Source of the DNA: Isosphaeraceae bacterium | GTDB lineage: Bacteria; Planctomycetota; Planctomycetia; Isosphaerales; Isosphaeraceae | DNA length: 32,608 nt | Direction: 5' to 3' | Assembly (NCBI GenBank): GCA_025356435.1 | Contig: JANXSY010000213.1 | Coordinates: 1 to 32,608, forward strand | Shown here: one piece after another, positions 24,299-32,453 of the stretch | How the letters are laid out: each line of letters opens with the position of its first letter | How positions within the stretch are numbered: position 1 is the first letter of the stretch | The notes under the pieces: model-generated | Databases searched by the model: none | What the model saw: the letters and a program-made list of their open reading frames with translations, nothing else | What the model was told of the DNA's origin: nothing | Made by a program: the position numbers and the translations under genes

Positions 24299-25369
24299 TC
24301 AAAGGCTCGGGTTCGAGAACTCCTGAAGCGGGAGGTCGACGGGTGACGAATGCCGTGAGCTGCGAGCGACCGCCTCAGTGAACTGCATGTATTTCACGCC
24401 GTCGGCGAACGTCGTGTGGGTGACAGGGCGTTCGCCTCGGATCGCTCCGATGAAATCTGCCTCGACCTGCCAGCCGCCTCGTAGGTTCTCGGGGATCGGC
24501 AGCGGCTTCAGGTCGGTCTCGTGACGGGCGGCACCTCGGATCTCGTCGCGGGTCAGGTCGTACGAGAGCGTCCCCTCCGATCCATACATCGAGACGACCA
24601 TGCCCGGCCCGTGCCAGGTCACGCCGCTGAGTCGGTAGACACCACGCGAGCCGTCGGTCTGTGAGGTGAGCACCTGCACGCTGTCGGGCGTGCCGACGCG
24701 CACGATGTGGCCGGTCTCAGGATTGGCCCGGGTCGGGATCAGCTTCGAGGCGAGTGCGATCACACGATTCGGCGGCGCGGTCCAGCGGAGCGCCGTCTCG
24801 TGGAGGATGCCGAGTGTGAGCATGTTGAATCCCGAATACCGCGCCTGCTGACGCCAGCCGATCGGGGCGTTGGGGTCGGCGAGGTCTTTCGTCAGGCCGT
24901 CGACGTGCAGTTCGCGGAGTGTTCCGAGAAAGCCATCGGCGATCAGGTCGCCCACAAATGCGTCCCCGGTCAAGCCGTAGGGGCTGGGAACAACCATCGC
25001 CGCGAGATGCGGAACTTCGCGTGACTTTTCGAGCATCCGCTGGGCTTCGCGGGCGTTCATCGCCATACGTGCCTGAGTTAGCACATGCTTTCCCGCCCCG
25101 AGCGCCGCGAGCGTGACGGCACAGTGCAGAGAGGGCCAGGCCCCGATGACGATCGCGTCGATCGAATCATCGTCGATCAGCGTTTCCCAGCTTCCATACA
25201 CCTTGGGGATATCGAACTCGCGAGCGACGCGGGACGACGACTCGCGAAGCCGATTGCAAACGCCGACGACCTGGACGCCCGGGATCGCGAGGAAGCCCGG
25301 CAGGTGGCGCGTGCGGGTGATCGCCCCCGCGCCGATGATCCCGATCCGTATCGCTTTCGTGCTTGCCAT
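24299..25369 (-). CDS. Gfo/Idh/MocA family protein lacking the EKP motif
   Basis: A 356-aa protein with the Gfo/Idh/MocA fold: Rossmann motif IRIGIIGAGAITRTRHLPG (7-25), DAIVIGAWPSLH (71-82) and the C-terminal sheet. Where the family has 'KHVL.EKP.A' it has KHVLTQARMAM, so the catalytic lysine is replaced (Gln-Ala-Arg at 99-101). It may therefore be a non-dehydrogenase member or use other residues. The ATG at 25369 has an excellent GGAGGAA. It is convergent with the permease gene and divergent from the small exported protein gene. It is not a close copy of the plus-strand Gfo/Idh/MocA protein upstream. Confidence 0.8.
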   Translation of the reverse strand: MASTKAIRIGIIGAGAITRTRHLPGFLAIPGVQVVGVCNRLRESSSRVAREFDIPKVYGSWETLIDDDSIDAIVIGAWPSLHCAVTLAALGAGKHVLTQARMAMNAREAQRMLEKSREVPHLAAMVVPSPYGLTGDAFVGDLIADGFLGTLRELHVDGLTKDLADPNAPIGWRQQARYSGFNMLTLGILHETALRWTAPPNRVIALASKLIPTRANPETGHIVRVGTPDSVQVLTSQTDGSRGVYRLSGVTWHGPGMVVSMYGSEGTLSYDLTRDEIRGAARHETDLKPLPIPENLRGGWQVEADFIGAIRGERPVTHTTFADGVKYMQFTEAVARSSRHSSPVDLPLQEFSNPSL

Positions 25370-25496
25370 CGACGTTCCTCCATCCGCAAGGAACCTGACG
25401 CTGACGGAATTGTATCCGTAAGACGCAGGAGCGTCGATCGGTTACGATGAATGCCGAATCGCGACGACCCTCACTCCGAATGTGCGAGACCCCGCC

Positions 25497-25979
25497 ATGC
25501 GATCCCTGATCGTCCCGATACTGATCCTCGTCCTTGGCTCATCGGCGCGGGCCGAACACGCCAAGATTACCCTCGACGTCGCCGGCAAAGGGACGCAAGA
25601 GACGGCCTTCGTCGACCAGACGCCGCCCGACTCGGGCAAGAACCCCCGCCCCATCGTCAAGATCAAGGCCGGCGAAACGATCAAGATTCAATACATGCTC
25701 ACGAACGTCTACCCGCACAAGACGCTTGAAAACGTCGTCGTCCACTTCTTCGTTGCGCGGCAGGGGAAAGTCGCGCAGAAAGACTTGCCGAACCTCGCCG
25801 AAGAGAAGAACGTCGTGATGGAGACCGCCTTCGAAATGGACTTCAAGCCCGGAGCCAAGGCCGGGGCACGGACGGCGTTCAAGATCGACGCGCCGGGCGT
25901 CTACATCGTGCGGATCGAGACGAAGCAGACCCAGAGCGATCACGAGCATTTCGCAGCGATTGATCTGGTCGTTGAGTGA
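25497..25979 (+). CDS. small exported hypothetical protein
   Basis: A 160-aa protein with a clear signal peptide (residues 1-19, IVPILILVLGSSARA) and a charged mature part. The sequence KIKAGETIKIQYMLTNVYP, then ENVVVHFFVARQGK, FEMDFKPGAKAGARTAFKI and GVYIVRIETKQT has the strand pattern of a cupredoxin-like or Ig-like beta-sandwich, and a histidine-containing QSDHEHFAAIDLVV closes it. I see no Cys or Met copper ligands. Family not recognised. The ATG at 25497 directly precedes the signal peptide; a GTG five codons upstream is less likely. A hairpin follows the stop. Confidence 0.72.
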   Translation: MRSLIVPILILVLGSSARAEHAKITLDVAGKGTQETAFVDQTPPDSGKNPRPIVKIKAGETIKIQYMLTNVYPHKTLENVVVHFFVARQGKVAQKDLPNLAEEKNVVMETAFEMDFKPGAKAGARTAFKIDAPGVYIVRIETKQTQSDHEHFAAIDLVVE

Positions 25980-25997
25980 GAGTTGATGCGGGGAGCG

Positions 25998-26025
25998 AGG
26001 CCGGGACTGCGTGAAGTCACGGCCT
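25998..26025. terminator. hairpin between convergent genes
   Basis: AGGCCG + GACT pair with AGTC + CGGCCT around a 6-base loop (one G-A mismatch), giving 10 bp of stem. It lies between convergent stops at 25979 and 26035, so it could end transcription both ways. No T-tract follows on either strand, which lowers confidence. Confidence 0.45.
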
Positions 26026-26034
26026 GCCACGCCC

Positions 26035-28413
26035 TTACTTCACCCGCTGCGAGACCTTCCCCCGCTCAGACCCGGCATCCTGGCGATAGATCAGGACGCG
26101 GTCGTGGACGAGGAGGATAAGGTCGGCGCGGCCGTCGCCGTCGACGTCGCCGGCACCGATGTCGCGGGGTTCGACGAGGTCGGAGACGTTCCGCAGAGAC
26201 TTACGCTCGAAGACCTTGAAGGCGAGGGCGCGTTCGAGTTCTTTCGAGGTGCCTTTGGTCACGATCTCGACGAAGTGCTCGCCCGGGTCGGTCAGGGCGA
26301 TGTCGGGCTGGCCGTCGGCGTTGAGGTCGGCGACGATCAGGTCGGCCATCCGGGCCTGGTCGCGGGTCGGCTCGTAGCTGAGAATCGTCTTGAGTCGCTG
26401 GCCCTTGATGCCGGTCAACACGACCCCGAACCGCTCGGCACCGGCGAGCAAGAGGTCATCGCGGCCGTCGCCGTTGAGGTCAGCGACGTGCATCTTCTGG
26501 AGGTCGAACGCGCCCACGGAGAGCATCCCGCTCGGCCGATAGACGCCGTCACGCTTGGCGAGATAGAGGAGTGATTTTGAAGTGCGGTCGAGGAGGGCGA
26601 TCTCCTTGATCCCGTCGCCGTCGGTGTCGATCGCCGCCGCGCCGAGGACGTTGGCGTTGTTGCGGCCGGTGTTGTATTGGTCCTTGACGACCCAGTGGCC
26701 GTTCTTGTCGAGCAACAGGTTGCGGGCGTAGGTCTTCTGCGAGAGCAGGATCGCGGGGCCACCGAGGTCGGTCGGGCTCAAACCGGCGGGGCCGATGTCG
26801 GTAAGGGGGCCGAGGCCGCCACCTGCGGGGGCTGGGGGCTCGCCCTGGCGTCCGAGCAGCAGCGACTTCGGTCCGCCTGCCGTGTAGAGCAGCACGTCAG
26901 GCTGGCCGTCTCGGTTGACGTCGACGATCTGCACGGTCGGTACGTCGGCGATCTCCTTGAGGATGACGGCGTCGGTCTGTCCCCAGCGGAACGGGACGAG
27001 TTCGCCCGCCTTGTCGCGCTTCAGGGCTCGCAGGGTGAAGACGTCGGCGGTCGAGCCAGCGGCCTTGTCGCGGGTGACGTAGACGATCTCGCCGACCTTG
27101 TCGCCGTCGAGGTCGGCGATCTCAAGCGCTACGGGTTCGCCGCTCAGCGGCAAGGGGGCCGGGAAGGTAAGGCGACCTTCTGCGAACCGACTCCGGCCAA
27201 TCTGCTTCTCTTGTTCGGAGAGAACGTAGACCTCGGCCTTCTTGTCGCCGTCGAGGTCAGCCAGGCGGATGGTCTTGCCGCCGACGAGGTTCGGGAAGCT
27301 CTGGCTGGCCCCGAGTCCGCTCCCCTTGACCTGGCGGTAGACGAAGAACTGGGCGTTGCCCGGGTCGGTCGCGACCACGTCGACCAGGCCGTCGCCGTCG
27401 ATGTCGCCGAGGTCGAGAGACCGACCGCGAGTATTGCCTTGTGGCATCGGGTAGAAGAAGAGGCGACCACGCTTGGAGGTCTCGTCGTCATCGACGTCGG
27501 CGAGGGTGTGGACTCGAACGCGGCCTGATTGGCCCTCGATCGTCAGCAACTCAGAGCCGGGCTTGCCGTCGACCTGGCCGAACGAGTAGGCCCGCAGCGG
27601 TTCGAGCGCGAACCGTTGCTCGGGGCCGAGTGACCCCGTCTTCCCCGAAAAGCGGACGCGGATCGGGTCGTCCGGTGTTCCGTCGAGAATAACGAGGTCG
27701 TCGCCACCGTCGCCATCGAGATCAATAGCCTTGACCATCCGGGCGTTGGTGGCGGTGTGCGGCAGTCGCTCGGGCTCGCCGAACTTGCCGTTCTCCCCTT
27801 GGAGGATCGTCACGACCTCGCCCGGCGTGAGCAGTGCCAGGTCGTCGCGGCCGTCGCGATTGAGGTCGCCGACGGTGAGGACACCGGGGGCCTCGATCGC
27901 CTCGCCGCTGTTGATCTTCCTCACTTCGCCGAACTTCCCCTTCCCCTCGCCGAAGAGGATAACAATCTCAGCCGGGGTCCCGTAGAAGGCAAGGTCGAGC
28001 TTACCGTCCCCGTTGAAATCGCCGGCGACGAGGCTCACGATCTCCTTGTTCACCGAGACGCTCACGAGCCGCATCCGGCGGTCGCTCGTGACCTCGTTGG
28101 TCTCTTTCTTCTCCGTCGGCTTTGCCTCAGGCTTTCCCTCGTCGCCTTTCTTGGATGACAGGAGCAGGTCAATCCGCGATCGGCCGTTGTTTACAACGAC
28201 GACGTCGTCGATCTTGTCGCCGTCGAGGTCACGGACGAGGACACCGTTGATTCTGGGGTCGAGCTTATAGACTTCGACGGGGAGGAAGCCGAAATGGTCG
28301 GCGAGCCTTGGCTCGTCCGCTGGCATTGCGGCCCCGGCCGTCGTCATCCCGAGCAACAGGCCCGATGCCCAGGCCAACTGACGTCCGTATCGAGCTCGCA
28401 CTTGCATGACCAT
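26035..28413 (-). CDS. FG-GAP/VCBS repeat exported protein
   Basis: A 792-aa secreted protein. The signal peptide (about 1-32, LAWASGLLLGMTTAGAAMPA) is followed by a chain of FG-GAP/VCBS beta-propeller repeats. Each carries a calcium-binding-like loop of the form D-x-(D/N)-x-D-G-x-x-D/E; I count twelve, for example DLDGDKIDD, DFNGDGKLD, DLNRDGRDD, DIDGDGLVD, DTDGDGIKE and DVDGDGRAD, plus one degenerate copy (QVDGKPGSE). A charged low-complexity linker (KPEAKPTEKKETNE) separates the first and second repeats. Such proteins are thought to be extracellular structural or binding proteins; the ligand is unknown. It starts at 28413, with a second ATG at 28407 better placed for GGGG. It faces the small exported protein gene. 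Confidence 0.85.
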   Translation of the reverse strand: MVMQVRARYGRQLAWASGLLLGMTTAGAAMPADEPRLADHFGFLPVEVYKLDPRINGVLVRDLDGDKIDDVVVVNNGRSRIDLLLSSKKGDEGKPEAKPTEKKETNEVTSDRRMRLVSVSVNKEIVSLVAGDFNGDGKLDLAFYGTPAEIVILFGEGKGKFGEVRKINSGEAIEAPGVLTVGDLNRDGRDDLALLTPGEVVTILQGENGKFGEPERLPHTATNARMVKAIDLDGDGGDDLVILDGTPDDPIRVRFSGKTGSLGPEQRFALEPLRAYSFGQVDGKPGSELLTIEGQSGRVRVHTLADVDDDETSKRGRLFFYPMPQGNTRGRSLDLGDIDGDGLVDVVATDPGNAQFFVYRQVKGSGLGASQSFPNLVGGKTIRLADLDGDKKAEVYVLSEQEKQIGRSRFAEGRLTFPAPLPLSGEPVALEIADLDGDKVGEIVYVTRDKAAGSTADVFTLRALKRDKAGELVPFRWGQTDAVILKEIADVPTVQIVDVNRDGQPDVLLYTAGGPKSLLLGRQGEPPAPAGGGLGPLTDIGPAGLSPTDLGGPAILLSQKTYARNLLLDKNGHWVVKDQYNTGRNNANVLGAAAIDTDGDGIKEIALLDRTSKSLLYLAKRDGVYRPSGMLSVGAFDLQKMHVADLNGDGRDDLLLAGAERFGVVLTGIKGQRLKTILSYEPTRDQARMADLIVADLNADGQPDIALTDPGEHFVEIVTKGTSKELERALAFKVFERKSLRNVSDLVEPRDIGAGDVDGDGRADLILLVHDRVLIYRQDAGSERGKVSQRVK

Positions 28414-28735
28414 CGCCCCGCGCTCGTTCCATTGACCGTGATCGATCTCATCCTATCGCGACCGATCCAATTCGATCAGACTACGCGTCCACAGCCCATC
28501 CGGCAAGGTCCGGCCAACCCGGTCAGTAACCGACCTCAATGATCGAGGGATCGTTATGAGGAATGAGGGGTAGAGTCACGAACGTCAACATAATTCAGTA
28601 TTTCTTTTGCGTTCGACTGGAGGACCGGATTAGACTGACGCTGTCCGTTGTCGGACACGCCCCCTTGCATTGGCGGGCTCTCCGGGGCGAGCAAACGCTG
28701 GGTCTCGTGGGCATCCATTTTCAGGAGAGGTGTCT
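28414..28735. other. intergenic region between divergent genes
   Basis: 322 bases separate the FG-GAP gene (minus) from the 97-aa protein gene (plus). It should hold both promoters. The most AT-rich part is about 28588-28612 (around TAATTCAGTATTTC). No RNA gene, repeat or confident promoter was recognised. Confidence 0.35.
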
Positions 28736-29029
28736 ATGGATCGGATGGAGCACATTCACGGGAAACTGTATGCGGAAGATGGAACCAAAGTAATCGTTGA
28801 TTCGATCGACGGCTATCTCGGGTTTCACTCACGCCCCAACGGATCGAAGCTGTATTTCGGTTACTTCGAGCTGCCTTGTGAGAAGACCACAGAGATTGAC
28901 GTCAATGCGCCGTGTCGCCTTGTCCTCGACGACGGTCGGGTCGGCGACATCTATGCGGACGTTCATCCGAGCAACTCGCCCGGAAAAATGTTGGCCGAGT
29001 TCCATGTGACCGGCAAGATGCACGAGTGA
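28736..29029 (+). CDS. hypothetical protein, 97 aa
   Basis: A small soluble protein, not recognised. It reads HGKLYAEDGTKVIVDSIDG, then GSKLYFGYFELPCE, APCRLVLDDGRVGDIYADV and KMLAEFHVTGKM, an alternating pattern that suggests a compact beta-barrel. No signal peptide. The ATG at 28736 has GGAGAGG about 5 bases upstream; an ATG three codons later (MEHIHG) is an alternative. It is transcribed alone, with a terminator-like structure just after the stop. Confidence 0.68.
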   Translation: MDRMEHIHGKLYAEDGTKVIVDSIDGYLGFHSRPNGSKLYFGYFELPCEKTTEIDVNAPCRLVLDDGRVGDIYADVHPSNSPGKMLAEFHVTGKMHE

Positions 29030-29036
29030 GGAAACG

Positions 29037-29097
29037 AACCGACGCGCCCGAACGACGACGCCTTCGCGTCGGTGTTTCGCTCCTCGCGTCGGTTTTT
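29037..29097 (+). terminator. terminator-like structure after the 97-aa gene
   Basis: The 10-bp arm AACCGACGCG (29037-29046) pairs perfectly with CGCGTCGGTT (29085-29094), and the right arm runs into TTTTT (29093-29097). The loop itself contains a perfect hairpin CGACGC-CTTC-GCGTCG (29056-29071). This fits an intrinsic terminator starting 8 bases after the stop codon. Confidence 0.6.
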
Positions 29098-29598
29098 CGT
29101 TAGTCCAAGTCTCCAGATCGCCTCGCCTCGATCGGGCCTCCGAAATTCGGGGCGTCGGCTTACTACTCGGTCGGGTTGCCGGGCGAATCCGCGACGGCGC
29201 GGGGTCATGGTGTCTGACAACGCGATCGAATGCCGATATAGGGCTGCGCCTAATCCCTTAGGCTTGCGGATCTCGGGTCGGTTCATGCGCCCAAGGAGAC
29301 GGACAGCATCGGCGCGGGGCTCCCGTTCGGGACGTTTCCGTGTGCGGTTTGGACTTTAAGATTGAAATAATCGAGAAGCCTGGAGCGGGGTTTCCTAATG
29401 CTCTAAGTGAAACGGTGGCCTAGCGCCGCCGTTGCCACATGGCCGTCGCAAGCCGACAGATCCGGGCTCGACTCTCAAAAATTCCATTGGCATCGGCTCT
29501 CGCGCATGGGTAGTCTTCGTCTCGTCCCGATGAGAAGGGAATCGGCCGTTTGGCGGCGATGTGTCGGCCGATCCGCGATCTGAAGGAGCCTTGCCACG
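29098..29598. other. intergenic region upstream of the ADP-ribosylglycohydrolase gene
   Basis: About 500 bases with no gene I can support. Open frames here look like noise: Arg- and Ser-rich and without conserved motifs. A short hairpin GCCTAA-TCCC-TTAGGC lies at 29248-29263, and an AT-richer patch near 29353-29372 might hold a promoter. GCTCTAAG at about 29400 echoes the end of the 86-bp palindrome, but no partner arm was found. Confidence 0.4.
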
Positions 29599-30789
29599 AT
29601 GTCTGTTCCATCTCGCCTCGACCGCATACGGGGCTCGTTTCTCGGGCTTGCGATCGGAGACGCCCTCGGGGCACCGCTGGAGGGCCTCAGTCCCCAGCAG
29701 ATCCGAGCCCATTACCAGGTGGTCACCGACTACGTTGACGGGGCAAAAGCCTGGAAGAAGAAGCCCTTCCGCTGGCGGCTTCCAGGCCTCTACACCGACG
29801 ACACGCAGCAGGCCCTCGCCCTCGCCGACGTCCTGGTGGCGACCGGCAAGGTTGACCTCGACATCCTCGCGGAAGTCTATGTCGGGCTGGCCACGCCTGA
29901 CCTCGGCTATGCCGGGGCTCACCGGGGGATCGGCCGGAGCTTCCGGACGGTGCTGGCCGACCTGAAGCGAGGCGTCTCGCCGCTTGAAACCGGGCAACCG
30001 TCTGCCGGCATCGGCGCGGCAATGCGCATCGCTCCGGCAGGGCTCTATTTTGCCGACGATCCCGACGCCCTCTTCGACGCCGTGATGGCCGCGAGCCTCA
30101 TGACCCACCGCGACGTGCGTAGCATCTCGGGCGCGATGGCGGTTGCCCTCGCGATCGGCCGGCTTCTCAAACTGACCGAGTCTAGGCTCGATCCGAGCTT
30201 CGTACTCTGGCTCGCCGCCGACGTCGCCAAGGCTGAGGATCGGATCGCCGCAGAATTCGCGGGATCGGTCAATTCGCTCGAGCCGCATCGTCGGAGCCTC
30301 TCCGCTGCGATTGCCCATGTCGACGCGGTTCTGGAGCTACCGCAGGACCGGGCGCTAAACGCGCTTATCGAACAGGCGAATCGACACGGACCCGAGTCGG
30401 ATGTCCGACGCGCCACTCAGGGATTCCCTCCCTCGTGTATCCCGACATGCCTCTACTTGCTGCTCACCACCGATAGCATCGAAGAAGCACTCGTCGATGT
30501 CGTGAACCTGGGCGGAGACACCGACTCGGTCGGAGCGATCCTCGGTTCGCTCGCTGGTGCCCTTCACGGCGCGAATACGATCCCGGACCGCTGGCTCGTC
30601 GGCCTGCACAACCGGGAAGCGATCGACCTGCGTGCGCAGGCGATCCATCGCAAGTCTGCCCGGGGTCTGGCGATTCCCGATCTCATACCCCGCGAGTTCG
30701 AACTTTCGGCCCTCGAGGTCGCAAACCGTGAATCGCTTCTGAGCCACCCTCCCTCCGGCGGCGATCTCGGGGCGAACCGGCGACTCTGA
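29599..30789 (+). CDS. ADP-ribosylglycohydrolase family protein
   Basis: A 396-aa cytoplasmic protein of the ADP-ribosylglycohydrolase/DraG family, which removes ADP-ribose from proteins using two magnesium ions. The N-terminal GSFLGLAIGDALGAPLEG (12-29), the metal-binding YTDDTQQALALA (65-76), SLMTHRD (166-172) and the C-terminal NLGGDTDSVGAILGSLAGA (303-321) are all present, so both metal-binding motifs are intact. AAGGAG lies 11 bases before the ATG. No ADP-ribosyltransferase partner is nearby, so the target is unknown. The C-terminus (about 350-396) is an extra tail of low conservation. The TPR gene follows after 143 bases. Confidence 0.9.
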   Translation: MSVPSRLDRIRGSFLGLAIGDALGAPLEGLSPQQIRAHYQVVTDYVDGAKAWKKKPFRWRLPGLYTDDTQQALALADVLVATGKVDLDILAEVYVGLATPDLGYAGAHRGIGRSFRTVLADLKRGVSPLETGQPSAGIGAAMRIAPAGLYFADDPDALFDAVMAASLMTHRDVRSISGAMAVALAIGRLLKLTESRLDPSFVLWLAADVAKAEDRIAAEFAGSVNSLEPHRRSLSAAIAHVDAVLELPQDRALNALIEQANRHGPESDVRRATQGFPPSCIPTCLYLLLTTDSIEEALVDVVNLGGDTDSVGAILGSLAGALHGANTIPDRWLVGLHNREAIDLRAQAIHRKSARGLAIPDLIPREFELSALEVANRESLLSHPPSGGDLGANRRL

Positions 30790-30932
30790 CCTCCCGACGC
30801 CCAGTCGTGATCTTCCCCCGGCCGGATTCTTGGGATAGAGTGATGAGGAAAGTGCGTGACGCGGCAGTCCCGCCCGGCCCTGTCGCAGGGCCGAGATATG
30901 GGCGCGGAGGGAGACCGAGGAGTCGGTAGCCG

Positions 30933-31454
30933 ATGTCGCAGATCATCGATCGGATCAAGCGGCAACTCGCCGCGGCGGAAGGCTATCTGACGCTCAACCT
31001 CCCGATCCGCGCCCTGGAAATTCTCGAAAATCGCGCCGACTGGGCGACGATGCAGTTCGAGGCGAGCTTCCTCACCGGGGAGACACTTCGCGTCCTCGAC
31101 CGCTATCGAGAGGCGTTAAAGCCGCTGGAAACCGCAGCCTCGCTTCGTCCGGGCGATGTCGGCGTCGCGATCGCGCTCGGCTGGTGCTACAAACGTACCC
31201 ACCGTCTCGCGCAGGCCATCGACTCCCTCGCTCGTGCCCTTCGCGATAATCCCCGCGAGTCGCTCCTGCATTACAACATCGCCTGCTACTGGAGCCTCGC
31301 CAATAACCCGACGAAGGCCCTCCAGTCGCTCTCGACCGCCATCGAGCTCGACCCCGACGTCCGCCACCTGATCGCCGAGGAGGCCGACTTCGACCCGATT
31401 CGAGGCAATCCGGATTTCGATCAAATAGTCGGCCCGGCGGGGTTGGTGCCCTAG
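30933..31454 (+). CDS. TPR repeat protein
   Basis: A 173-aa soluble protein of tetratricopeptide repeats. Recognisable repeats are TGETLRVLDRYREALKPL then ETAASLRPGD, GWCYKRTHRLAQAIDSLAR then ALRDNPRE, and IACYWSLANNPTKALQSLS then TAIELDPD, followed by the frequent closing phrase FDPIRGNPDFDQIV. It probably serves as a protein-interaction scaffold; no partner is indicated. The start at 30933 has GAGGAG about 11 bases upstream. A 7-bp GC hairpin without T-tract (30876-30892) lies in the gap before it. Confidence 0.87.
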   Translation: MSQIIDRIKRQLAAAEGYLTLNLPIRALEILENRADWATMQFEASFLTGETLRVLDRYREALKPLETAASLRPGDVGVAIALGWCYKRTHRLAQAIDSLARALRDNPRESLLHYNIACYWSLANNPTKALQSLSTAIELDPDVRHLIAEEADFDPIRGNPDFDQIVGPAGLVP

Positions 31455-31502
31455 GCGTTGTGATCTCTCGAGGCATGTCGACGAATGGCAGACCACATTG
31501 GC

Positions 31503-32108
31503 TCAGACGGCTGACATTGCAGGTTCCAACGTGGCTTGAAGGGCGGCAAGAATTCCACCGACGTTATCGAGATAGAGACGGCTGTGCTCGATCGTCACGG
31601 CCGTTCCTGCGAGCTTGAGGAATTGCCAATTCTCTCCGGTGGTGATGCATCCGTAAATGGACGGGAAGGAAAGCCCAGACCGCTCATTGTAGAGTGAAGC
31701 GGCGACCATCTGGGCCACGCATTGACCCAGGCCGGATTCGATATCGTGTTTCTTCGCCACGACAATAGTGACAAGAGGCGCTCGCAGCCTGGGGACGGGA
31801 TCGGAGAGGGTGAGGAGGAAGTCGCACTCCCCGACGAGACGTCGACCCGGATCGACATCGAGCCTCTGGCCCGACAGGATGGCGACCCGACCACCGGACA
31901 ATTCTCGGACCGCCAGTAGGATCGGCGCGACGATGAACTCGCTGCGGGCTTTCTCGCTCATCAATGCGAGCTGCATACCACGATCGAGCGACTCTCGAAG
32001 CCACGGGGGGACCGCGACGGGGACGAGATCTGGGAAGAGAGATCCGTAACGAGACATCACACCCAGTTCGATCTCCGCGCTCTCCAGGGTGAAATCGGTG
32101 TAGGCCAT
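31503..32108 (-). CDS. PD-(D/E)XK nuclease-like protein with altered ExK motif
   Basis: A 201-aa soluble protein that resembles a family of small restriction-endonuclease-fold proteins common in cyanobacteria and planctomycetes. Landmarks: SEFIVAPILLAVREL (56-70, Glu57), VGECDFLLT (92-100, Asp96), then IVVAKKHDIESGLGQCVAQM (115-134). Relatives I recall read 'VEAKK' here; this protein has Val117 encoded by GTG where Glu (GAG) is expected, a single-base difference that would remove a catalytic acid. C-terminal IYGCITTGENWQF is typical. The ATG at 32108 is preferred; a TTG at 32150 is possible. It is convergent with the TPR gene. Function unknown. Confidence 0.65.
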   Translation of the reverse strand: MAYTDFTLESAEIELGVMSRYGSLFPDLVPVAVPPWLRESLDRGMQLALMSEKARSEFIVAPILLAVRELSGGRVAILSGQRLDVDPGRRLVGECDFLLTLSDPVPRLRAPLVTIVVAKKHDIESGLGQCVAQMVAASLYNERSGLSFPSIYGCITTGENWQFLKLAGTAVTIEHSRLYLDNVGGILAALQATLEPAMSAV

Positions 32109-32143
32109 TTCGGGTCGGATTTCCCGGCGACGTTTGGTGGTGT

Positions 32144-32242
32144 CTAACAAGCACCCCTGGACTGTAACACGGCCGCCGCGTAGTTCACGACGTCACCGTG
32201 CTCGCGAGCGATCCGGGCCAGGCGGTCGAGACGACCTGCCAT
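32144..32242 (-). CDS. possible small ORF or gene fragment, 32 aa
   Basis: A minus-strand frame reads MAGRLDRLARIAREHGDVV, then NYAAAVLQSRGAC and stops 35 bases before the nuclease-like gene. Composition looks protein-like (amphipathic basic helix), and the frame is closed by TAA just upstream of a QLCQ codon run. It may be a tiny gene co-transcribed with the nuclease-like gene or the end of a decayed one. I do not recognise it. Confidence 0.25.
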   Translation of the reverse strand: MAGRLDRLARIAREHGDVVNYAAAVLQSRGAC

Positions 32243-32260
32243 CTGGCAAAGCTGGGCGAC

Positions 32261-32369
32261 TTAGCATCGATTCGGGGAGTGAGCGTAGGCTGAGTCGCGG
32301 CCCAGCATCTGAGGTTTCGGGGAGGTCGCGACCCAGCCTACGAAACTCGCGGCTTGATAGTTAGCATCG
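32261..32369. repeat. palindromic repeat flanked by 9-bp direct repeats
   Basis: TTAGCATCG occurs at 32261-32269 and again at 32361-32369, exactly 100 bases apart. Between them is a 19-bp inverted repeat, 32284-32302 and 32324-32342, matching at 17 of 19 positions (right arm GGTCGCGACCCAGCCTACG) around a 21-base loop. The layout resembles a small REP/MITE-type insertion with a 9-bp target duplication. No other copy was found in this window. Confidence 0.55.
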
Positions 32370-32453
32370 TCCGTGGCGGGCGACGATGCCTCTTCCCGGC
32401 CCGGATTCGATGTGTCCAAAGGCACTCAAGACGCGTATCGGCCATTATATAGT

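Noticed and set aside
29072..29359. Arg- and Ser-rich 95-codon frame in the gap before the ADP-ribosylglycohydrolase gene
   Set aside because: Composition is typical of spurious GC-rich frames, it lacks a ribosome-binding site and overlaps the terminator-like structure.
29398..29406. GCTCTAAG as another copy of the 86-bp palindrome end
   Set aside because: Only 8 bases match and no opposing arm was found within several hundred bases.
30876..30892. GGCCCTG-TCG-CAGGGCC hairpin as a terminator of the ADP-ribosylglycohydrolase gene
   Set aside because: No T-tract, and it lies 87 bases after the stop; could equally be chance in GC-rich DNA.
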